DNA of 5,001 nt, taken from positions 1 to 5,001 of the forward strand of contig JAEORY010000342.1 in assembly GCA_016840645.1 (NCBI GenBank), given 5' to 3'. Every line of letters begins with the position of its first letter. Within the stretch, counting starts at the first letter, position 1. Below the pieces are notes generated by a model, which saw only the letters and a program-made list of their open reading frames with translations, was not told the origin of the DNA and did not search any database. Of the stretch, positions 1 through 5,001 are shown piece after piece. Source of the DNA: Candidatus Borrarchaeota archaeon (GTDB lineage: Archaea > Asgardarchaeota > Sifarchaeia > Borrarchaeales > Borrarchaeaceae). A program made the translations under genes and the position numbers.

Positions 1-1121
1 TGCTGAGCATGATAGACGAGACGGAGTGGACGGCTCTGGGCATCGATGTCAAGGCTGCGGCATTCGAGGGATTGTTGGAGAAAGCAGCCAGCGAAGGCAA
101 GAAGGGTGCCGGACAATACTTTACGCCTCGGCTTCTCATCCAGGCCATTGTGCGGTGTATGAAACCCGATCCCCGCACTCACAAAGAGTTCACGATCTGC
201 GATCCGGCATGCGGGACAGGCGGATTTCTCGTGTGCTCCTATGAATGGCTTGTCGAGCAGACAAAGGGCGGGGCCATGGACCGGGACTTGGCCAAACGCG
301 TTCGCAAGGGCACCTACTTCGGGACAGACCTGGTTCCACGGCCTAGAAGATTGGCTCTGATGAACCTCTATCTCCACAATCTGGAGCCGGAGATCAAATT
401 GGCCGATTCCATTTATGAAGTGCCAGGCAGCAAGCGATTCGATGTCGTGCTAACTAATCCGCCTTTTGGGACCAAAGGCGCGGGACAGGTACCCGTACGG
501 GAAGATTTTACCATTGCCACCAGTAATAAGCAATTGAACTTCATCCAGCACGTCATGTCTATACTGAGCCCCGGCGGTCGGGCTGCTATCGTTGTGCCTG
601 ATAATTGTTTGTTTGCCGATCAGGCCGGAGAGGTATTCAAAATTCTCACCGAAGACTGCGACCTGCACACCGTGCTGAGACTGACCAACGGTACGTTTAC
701 ACCCTATAGCCCAGGCACCAAAACCAACGTAATATTTTTCACTAAAGGCTTTCCCACAGAGACCACCTGGATTTACGATGCACGCACCAACGTGGAGCAC
801 ATCACCAAGAAAGACCGGCCGCTGACTTCTGATCATTTCGCGGAATTTGAAAAATGCTACGGCAAGGATCCCAACGGTCACGGGAAACGCGATCCAAAAA
901 ATTCCAAAGAGGACCGTTGGCGTTCGTTCCATATTTCAGAGATTAAAGAGCGGGGATTCAAGCTGGACGGCCTCAAATGGCTCAAGGACGAGTCACTGGA
1001 AGACGCCGCAGACCTACCCGAACCCGAAGAACTGGCTACAGAGGCAATCAGCGAGTTAAAAAGCGCCATTGATGAGTTGAATGAGATTGTGGGGATGTTG
1101 GAGAATGAGGAGGAAGCTTGA
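1..1121 (+). CDS. hsdM: Type I restriction-modification DNA methyltransferase subunit HsdM (5' partial)
   Basis: HsdM transfers a methyl group from S-adenosylmethionine to N6 of adenine in the target chosen by HsdS; it also serves the restriction complex. The frame is open to the window edge, with its first whole codon at base 3. Counting from the Met at base 9, the visible 370 residues show QYFTP at 36-40 (bases 114-128), SAM-binding motif I DPACGTGGF at 65-73 (bases 201-227) and catalytic motif IV NPPF at 150-153 (bases 456-467). This is the gamma-class N6-adenine methylase order. Complete HsdM proteins are usually about 490-530 residues, so roughly 110-150 N-terminal residues lie upstream, and the Met at 9 is almost certainly internal. 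The DPACGTGGF form of motif I and the modest length look closer to type IB-like enzymes than to EcoKI, but I cannot fix the subtype. The C-terminus is acidic (ends ENEEEA). It overlaps hsdS by 4 bases and is clearly more GC-rich than everything after it. Confidence 0.97.
   Translation, partial: LSMIDETEWTALGIDVKAAAFEGLLEKAASEGKKGAGQYFTPRLLIQAIVRCMKPDPRTHKEFTICDPACGTGGFLVCSYEWLVEQTKGGAMDRDLAKRVRKGTYFGTDLVPRPRRLALMNLYLHNLEPEIKLADSIYEVPGSKRFDVVLTNPPFGTKGAGQVPVREDFTIATSNKQLNFIQHVMSILSPGGRAAIVVPDNCLFADQAGEVFKILTEDCDLHTVLRLTNGTFTPYSPGTKTNVIFFTKGFPTETTWIYDARTNVEHITKKDRPLTSDHFAEFEKCYGKDPNGHGKRDPKNSKEDRWRSFHISEIKERGFKLDGLKWLKDESLEDAADLPEPEELATEAISELKSAIDELNEIVGMLENEEEA
1107..1121 (+). promoter_or_regulatory. 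Shine-Dalgarno and TTGA stop/start overlap that sets the hsdS start
   Basis: A strong purine-rich motif, GAGGAGGAA (1107-1115, core AGGAGG at 1108-1113), lies inside the last codons of hsdM, four bases before TTG at 1118. The sequence TTGA (1118-1121) holds both the TTG start of hsdS and the TGA stop of hsdM. The next in-frame Met of hsdS is 24 residues later and would remove the typical LPEGW opening, so TTG is the better start. The layout implies translational coupling of HsdS to HsdM. Confidence 0.8.
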
Positions 1122-2470
1122 ATAATCAATTAAAATTACCTGAAGGCTGGATAGAAGTTACGCTTAAAGATATTACGCATAAGGTGATGAATGTTAAGCC
1201 AGAAAACGCACCAAATAAAAAATTCCGATATATAGATATATCTTCAATAGACAATAAGAAATACATTGTTAGTGATTTTAAAAGTTTTTATGGTAAAGAT
1301 GCACCGTCCCGTGCCAGACGACCAATTAGGAAAGGAGATGTGCTTTTTTCAAATGTTCGAACCTATTTGAAAAATATTGCTATTGTATCAGAAGAATTTG
1401 ATGGACAATTAGCCTCAACAGGTTTTACAGTTTTAAGTCCAAATAGACTTATTTTATCAAAATATTTATTTAGATGGATTCAGACAAGCGAGTTTTTGAA
1501 TGCTGTAACTCCAGAACAAACCGGTTCAAGCTATCCTGCAACTTCAGATAAAAAAGTACTATCTCAATCAATATTTCTTCCTCCTCTCGCCGAACAAAAA
1601 CGCATTGTTAAAAAAGTGGAAGCCCTGCTGGCACGGGTGAACGCGGCCCGAGAGCGCCTGGACCGCGTGCCGGCATTGCTTAAACGCTTCCGCCAGGCCG
1701 TACTTTCTGCTGCGTGTTCTGGTAGGTTGACAGAGGTGTGGAGGGAGGAAAATGGATTTACTGATTTGAAAAATTCTAATGATGAACTACCGTCAAGTTG
1801 GAGATATTTTGCTTTAGATGAGATTTGTGTGGGTTTTCAGTATGGGTCATCAAAAAAATCAGAAAAGGAAGGTAAAATTCCTGTATTAAGGATGGGAAAT
1901 ATTCAAAATGGTGAGGTTGACTGGTCAGATTTAAAATATACTTCTGATGAAAGTGAAATAAAAAAATATCATCTAAAACCTAATACTGTACTTTTTAATA
2001 GAACCAACAGTCCTGAACTTGTTGGTAAAACTGCAATTTATAGAGGAGAGAAACCAGCTATATCTGCAGGTTATCTTATTAGGATATTACATGGAGATAG
2101 TGTTAATCCTTTTTATTTAAATTATTGTATGAATAGGCCAGATTTCAAAGAATGGTGTCTTCAACAAAGAACAGATGGTGTAAGTCAATCAAATATAAAT
2201 GCAAAAAAATTATCTCAATACAAAATTCCATTCTGTGATATTGAAGAACAAAAAGAAATAGTCCATCGTATCGAGGCACTGTTTAAATTAGCCAAGGCCA
2301 TTGAGGTGCGGGTGGAAGCAGCACGAACGAGGGCTGACAAGCTTACTCAATCCATTCTGGCCAAGGCGTTTCGAGGTGAGCTGGTGCCCACCGAGGCAGA
2401 CTTGGCCCGGCGCGAGGGGCGGGAGTATGAAACCGCGGAGGCGTTGTTGGAGAAGGTGAAAAATGCTTAG
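1118..2470 (+). CDS. hsdS: Type I restriction-modification specificity subunit HsdS
   Basis: HsdS recognises the bipartite DNA target and holds two HsdM (and, for restriction, two HsdR) subunits. The 450-residue product has the full two-repeat architecture: target recognition domain 1 (about 6-152), conserved helical region 1 (about 154-210), target recognition domain 2 (about 224-369) and conserved helical region 2 (about 370-447). The two conserved regions repeat each other, with EQKRIVKKVEALLARV at 159-174 against EQKEIVHRIEALFKLA at 377-392, and each ends in a variant of the usual 'AFRGEL' block (ACSGRLTE at 199-206, AFRGELVP at 417-424). Length and order are normal for a complete, probably functional subunit. 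The start is TTG, supported by a strong ribosome binding site and a 4-base overlap with hsdM. Base composition alternates sharply: the target domains are about a quarter GC in sampled rows, while the conserved regions reach 65-73%. The recognised DNA sequence cannot be read from the protein. Confidence 0.97.
   Translation: MNNQLKLPEGWIEVTLKDITHKVMNVKPENAPNKKFRYIDISSIDNKKYIVSDFKSFYGKDAPSRARRPIRKGDVLFSNVRTYLKNIAIVSEEFDGQLASTGFTVLSPNRLILSKYLFRWIQTSEFLNAVTPEQTGSSYPATSDKKVLSQSIFLPPLAEQKRIVKKVEALLARVNAARERLDRVPALLKRFRQAVLSAACSGRLTEVWREENGFTDLKNSNDELPSSWRYFALDEICVGFQYGSSKKSEKEGKIPVLRMGNIQNGEVDWSDLKYTSDESEIKKYHLKPNTVLFNRTNSPELVGKTAIYRGEKPAISAGYLIRILHGDSVNPFYLNYCMNRPDFKEWCLQQRTDGVSQSNINAKKLSQYKIPFCDIEEQKEIVHRIEALFKLAKAIEVRVEAARTRADKLTQSILAKAFRGELVPTEADLARREGREYETAEALLEKVKNA
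1133..1573 (+). other. HsdS target recognition domain 1 (AT-rich segment)
   Basis: This segment encodes about residues 6-152 of HsdS, from the LPEGW opening to just before the LPPLAEQ start of the first conserved region. The domain reads one half of the split DNA target. Low GC (14 of 60 in the row 1441-1500) contrasts with hsdM before it and with the conserved helix after it, as expected of a swapped cassette. Boundaries are approximate. Confidence 0.8.
1787..2224 (+). other. HsdS target recognition domain 2 (AT-rich segment)
   Basis: This segment encodes about residues 224-369 of HsdS, from LPSSW to just before the second conserved region. It reads the other half-site. Sampled GC is 15 of 60 in row 1921-1980. 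It carries three runs of seven A (1852-1858, 1960-1966, 2203-2209). The domain is not similar in sequence to domain 1 beyond the shared LP-x-x-W start, so the target is probably asymmetric. Boundaries are approximate. Confidence 0.8.
2449..2465 (+). promoter_or_regulatory. Ribosome binding site and hsdS overlap for the 228-residue gene
   Basis: The purine-rich stretch GGAGAAGGTGA (2449-2459) lies in the last codons of hsdS, three bases before ATG at 2463. The new gene starts eight bases before the end of hsdS (stop TAG 2468-2470). The next Met is at residue 50, which would remove a conserved-looking N-terminal part, so this start is preferred. The overlap suggests translational coupling to HsdS. 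Confidence 0.65.
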
Positions 2471-3149
2471 TTTTCGTATACCCCAAAAAAAGAAAAGTGA
2501 TAAAGTAAAGGAAATAATAAAGAATGCGGTTTCTTCATTCGGTGGCCCACCAATCGCTTTTTTTGCTAGTTTTTATACACCGCCATATCAAAAGCGGCTT
2601 GGCGAATGGATGGAAAAAATTGGAGAAGCGTTACAAAGACTTGAAGATGAAAGAAGTTTTAATTTAGATAAATTGCAGAATAACGATCAATTCATTGATA
2701 TACTTATGTATGGTAGTCAAATTGCTTTGAGAACAAGTAAGGAAGAAAAACGAAAAGCATTGAGAAATGCAATTTTAAATTCGGCATTGCCTGATCCACC
2801 TGAAGAAGCCTTACAACAAATGTTTTTAAATTTTATTGACGAATTTACAGAATGGCATATTCGGATACTCAAACTTGTTGATGATCCTGCTGAATGGTGT
2901 ACTACACATAGTGTTTCTTTACCAACAGAAATAAGAAGAGGACTATTAGATCTAATTGAAGTTGCTTATACTAATTTAGTAGGTCAAGATGATATGTGTA
3001 AAATAATATGGGTGGACTTGCATAGAAAGGGTTTGGTACATATTGAATATATGGACGATCCGACATTCTTTAGTAATATTGAAGTCAGTCGGACTACATC
3101 CATAGGAAAACAGTTTTTAAACTTCATTGAAGATCCATTGGAATCATAA
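2463..3149 (+). CDS. Uncharacterised 228-residue protein, hsd-linked
   Basis: I do not recognise this protein with certainty. It is complete, soluble-looking and mostly helical by composition. A basic start (KKKSDKVKEIIK at 9-20) is followed by a hydrophobic, glycine/proline-containing stretch (GGPPIAFFASFYTPPY at 27-42), a charged helix (about 43-64), an NNDQFIDIL segment (73-81), and KALRNAILNSAL at 98-109. Next comes FLNFIDEFTEWHIRIL (121-136). The C-terminal part (about 177-224) has a 'hydrophobic - DLHRKGLVHIE - TTSIGKQFLNFI' pattern that could be a small winged-helix-like fold. The overall plan (charged helices, a paired-helix middle, a final T-x-x-G-x-x-F block) loosely recalls DUF4393/Abi-alpha proteins, but this is only an impression. 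It overlaps hsdS by 8 bases and abuts the next gene with no gap, so it is likely in the same operon. It is AT-rich (14 of 60 GC in row 2641-2700). A function in phage defence is inferred from position only. Confidence 0.85.
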   Translation: MLSFRIPQKKKSDKVKEIIKNAVSSFGGPPIAFFASFYTPPYQKRLGEWMEKIGEALQRLEDERSFNLDKLQNNDQFIDILMYGSQIALRTSKEEKRKALRNAILNSALPDPPEEALQQMFLNFIDEFTEWHIRILKLVDDPAEWCTTHSVSLPTEIRRGLLDLIEVAYTNLVGQDDMCKIIWVDLHRKGLVHIEYMDDPTFFSNIEVSRTTSIGKQFLNFIEDPLES

Positions 3150-4769
3150 ATGGTTTATAACGGTATTGAAGATATTTCCCTTCCAACATGGGTAGAAAAA
3201 CTACCTCCCAAAACTGGCCTTGATCTTTTAGGCCTTAGGAATCCAGTTTTAAGTATCGGCAATATTTATCTATCCGGCATCACTACAATTACTCCTACCA
3301 TCCGTTATTTATCCATTCGCGCCTGGATTATTTGGAAATATGCCCAGTTAGCATTGCCCGATTCCCTCAAAGTAATGAGAGAGTTTTCTTCAAAGATTGA
3401 ATCTGCTATCGTTTTTGGGAACTTGCTTAATAAGCGAGATACATTTGGTTTAATAGGAAGAAATGAAGGTGTTCATATCATCGAACGTGACGTAGATCCC
3501 TTACCTTTAGAAAGATTGGTCAAAGGTCCTATTGCCTTGGATATCTATACAGGACCATCACTCCAGTTAGGAATAGGACAGGAAGTAGATTCCGAAGTTT
3601 ATGGACTCTCGAAAGAAAGAGGTTTGCCATTAGCATTAGAGATTGACCGTCAAATAAAAAACACGAAGTTTTATCAATATGTCGACGATATCGTTAACAT
3701 CGATGCCATCAAAAAAGATATACTCCATGAATTGGGTTCCGTACTCCATGTTGAAAATATGCCAGATTCAGAAGTACAATTATTGCTAGAAGCCGTTATT
3801 CCAAATAAGCCAATAAATCAAACCGAAATATATCGTGTTGCTACCTATTCACTTCTTCTGCAGTTGAGTGCAAATAAAAAATCTATACCAAAACCTTCCG
3901 ATGTCTTCATGACATCTATTGATCCTGCACCGAATCTTCCGGAGGTTTTTCAAGCCGTTTTAGATGGTTGGTTGTTATTCACAGTACGGGACATGCTTGC
4001 GATTGTTCATGAATCTATTCTGAAATGGGTTGTTGATCTATTGCCGACTGACAAAAGAAAATATAAAACAACAGCTTCGGATGTAATTGGTGAACTGCTA
4101 TCAAACGAAAGTGAAATAAATCACACTTTAAAGGAACTTGGTATATTAAAAATGAATGAGTCGTTTCAAGACCTACGGTATAGAGATATTTTAAGTAGAT
4201 GCAGGAGAAAAATACAAAAACCAATCGTAACCAATGGAATTCGAAGATGGAATGGGTCATTCCATGAATTGGATTTATACAGCTTTGCTTGGTATCAAAG
4301 CCCTGGGATAATTGGTTTACTACCCGTTGCCTGGATTATGGCTTCCTTTAGAGTAGCAGAAAATAACGAAGAGACTGAATCTCCTGCCAGCCTGCTCAGT
4401 TTCAAGGAAGGCAGAATGAGATTAGGATTGGAACAGGTAATATTACCCACCTTGAAGCAATATGAAAAGAAAAATACACAGCTACCTGAAATTTTATCTG
4501 AGATGATCCGATTCACAATAGATCAGCACTTGAGGATCGCCTGGAGCAGGATGGCTTCTAATTCAGAAAACGTTGCTTTGCTGTACACGGAAGGGGAAAA
4601 TTGGATCCCGGTTGATGAAAGGGATTTTCAAGGAGGACAGATGGCTTCAAGATTAGATGAAGCCATCGGTTGGCTTCAGCAACTTGGTTTTATAGATGAT
4701 AAAGGGATTACAGAAAAAGGCAAAGATATTTTGGAACGTGGATATACCACAATTAGTACAAACGGCTGA
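3150..4769 (+). CDS. Uncharacterised 539-residue protein of the hsd-linked cassette
   Basis: I cannot assign a function. The N-terminus has a distinctive block: GLDLLGLRNPV (23-33), then GITTITPTIRYLSIRAWIIW (43-62), a pattern I associate with large conserved hypothetical proteins of defence loci, from memory and unverified. The middle (about 185-345) is helical and charged. A second aromatic/hydrophobic block, YSFAWYQSPGIIGLLPVAW (377-395), follows. The C-terminus (about 485-531) reads as a possible winged helix: a WIPVDERDF strand/turn, SRLDEAIGWLQQLGFIDD helix (500-517) and GITEKGKDIL (519-528). No Walker A, methylase, HKD or other nuclease motif was seen. The hydrophobic segment near 386-400 is short and probably a buried helix, not a membrane span. 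ATG at 3150 follows directly on the upstream TAA; only a weak GGA (3140-3142) precedes it, so coupling to the upstream gene is likely. Sampled GC is 37-43%, between hsdM and the preceding gene. A sensor or adaptor role is speculation. Confidence 0.88.
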   Translation: MVYNGIEDISLPTWVEKLPPKTGLDLLGLRNPVLSIGNIYLSGITTITPTIRYLSIRAWIIWKYAQLALPDSLKVMREFSSKIESAIVFGNLLNKRDTFGLIGRNEGVHIIERDVDPLPLERLVKGPIALDIYTGPSLQLGIGQEVDSEVYGLSKERGLPLALEIDRQIKNTKFYQYVDDIVNIDAIKKDILHELGSVLHVENMPDSEVQLLLEAVIPNKPINQTEIYRVATYSLLLQLSANKKSIPKPSDVFMTSIDPAPNLPEVFQAVLDGWLLFTVRDMLAIVHESILKWVVDLLPTDKRKYKTTASDVIGELLSNESEINHTLKELGILKMNESFQDLRYRDILSRCRRKIQKPIVTNGIRRWNGSFHELDLYSFAWYQSPGIIGLLPVAWIMASFRVAENNEETESPASLLSFKEGRMRLGLEQVILPTLKQYEKKNTQLPEILSEMIRFTIDQHLRIAWSRMASNSENVALLYTEGENWIPVDERDFQGGQMASRLDEAIGWLQQLGFIDDKGITEKGKDILERGYTTISTNG

Positions 4770-4772
4770 ATT

Positions 4773-5001
4773 ATGAAGCTTACCGATTTTTGCAAGAATG
4801 ATAGCTTTCATGCCGTATTGGCACTTACGTATAATATCGACGCACACTTTTTTGAGAAGGTGATTTATCGAAACCTACTTATCGGGAATGCGAGTGATGT
4901 AATTATCCTTGCTGACGGACAACAAGTAGAGGAAGATATTGAACGTAATATTGGAGAGTTAAGGCATCTGGGAAGAGATTATCTACTGCATCCGGTTTTT
5001 C
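4773..5001 (+). CDS. N-terminus of a probable phospholipase D-like (nuclease-type) protein, 3' partial
   Basis: An open frame starts at ATG 4773 and runs off the window end after 76 complete codons (MKLTDFCKNDSF...). The visible part has ALTYNIDAHFFEKVIYRNLL (residues 16-35), then DVIILADGQQVEEDIE (41-56) and LGRDYLLHPVF (66-76). This order (a 'TYNIDxxFFE' strand-helix, a VIILAD strand, then a 'GRDYLLHPV' strand) matches my memory of the start of PLD-like proteins, in which the first H-x-K motif follows shortly after. That motif lies beyond the window, so catalytic residues cannot be confirmed. The start is three bases after the stop of the 539-residue gene, in the same frame, with no clear Shine-Dalgarno, so translation probably depends on the upstream gene. 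Many homologous loci might pair such a protein with a helicase downstream, which cannot be seen here. Alternative: another alpha/beta protein of unknown function. Confidence 0.7.
   Translation, partial: MKLTDFCKNDSFHAVLALTYNIDAHFFEKVIYRNLLIGNASDVIILADGQQVEEDIERNIGELRHLGRDYLLHPVF

Noticed and set aside
9..11. ATG at base 9 as the true start of hsdM
   Set aside because: The frame is open to the window edge and the protein from here is about 110-150 residues shorter than usual HsdM; it begins in the middle of the N-terminal half.
450..932. 160-codon open frame on the minus strand
   Set aside because: It lies wholly opposite the catalytic part of hsdM and shows no recognisable domain; a coding shadow.
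847..1129. Short frames on both strands over the 3' end of hsdM
   Set aside because: Overlap a well-supported gene in other frames and have low-complexity products.
4247..4265. Perfect 8-base inverted repeat ATGGAATG / CATTCCAT with 3-base loop
   Set aside because: Inside the 539-residue coding region, not GC-rich and without a T-run, so not a terminator; could be a chance palindrome.
4299..4349. Possible membrane helix in the 539-residue protein (about residues 384-400)
   Set aside because: Too short, contains a proline and is flanked by soluble-looking sequence; more likely a buried helix.
4015..4847. Several 64-81-codon minus-strand frames
   Set aside because: All are opposite the 539-residue gene or the PLD-like start; Cys/Phe/Ile-rich products without a domain or a good ribosome site.
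1..5001. tRNA, rRNA, CRISPR array, insertion sequence ends, attachment sites, promoter or terminator
   Set aside because: No supporting pattern seen by eye; the genes leave no intergenic space for such elements.

Overview
The window holds the 3' part of a type I restriction-modification (hsd) operon followed by a compact cassette of genes whose functions are not established. All genes lie on the + strand, and together they fill the window with no intergenic gap longer than 3 bases. The DNA is bacterial in style: overlapping genes, Shine-Dalgarno motifs and a TTG start. The hsdM part is fairly GC-rich (one 60-base row at 541-600 counts 60% GC by hand), which suggests a host of moderate to high GC. 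Much of the rest is AT-rich (rows of 23-25% in the HsdS target recognition domains and 23-43% in sampled rows downstream), which fits exchanged or acquired DNA. I cannot name the organism.

Layout. (1) 1-1121: hsdM, the adenine-N6 methyltransferase subunit, lacking its N-terminal part because the window starts inside the gene. (2) 1118-2470: hsdS, the complete two-domain specificity subunit, starting at TTG and overlapping hsdM by 4 bases. (3) 2463-3149: a 228-residue protein I do not recognise, overlapping hsdS by 8 bases. (4) 3150-4769: a 539-residue protein, also unassigned, starting on the base after the previous stop. (5) 4773-5001 and beyond: the N-terminus of a protein that resembles the front end of phospholipase D-like nuclease proteins, cut off by the window end.

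How they may work together. HsdM and HsdS together form the sequence-specific methyltransferase (M2S1 in characterised systems). Restriction also needs HsdR, which is not in this window. The three downstream genes are tightly packed behind hsdS and probably co-transcribed and translationally coupled with it. This placement resembles other type I loci that carry extra defence genes (for example prrC or the rlo genes). My main hypothesis is that genes 3-5 are the front of a multi-gene anti-phage module riding in the hsd operon, possibly with a PLD-type nuclease as effector. That is inference from context and weak resemblance. The protein functions are not shown by the sequence alone.

The most directly visible oddity is the base-composition mosaic of hsdS: two AT-rich target recognition domains separated by GC-rich conserved helices. 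Both AT-to-GC switches fall at the same point of the repeated conserved region, which marks likely domain-swap junctions.
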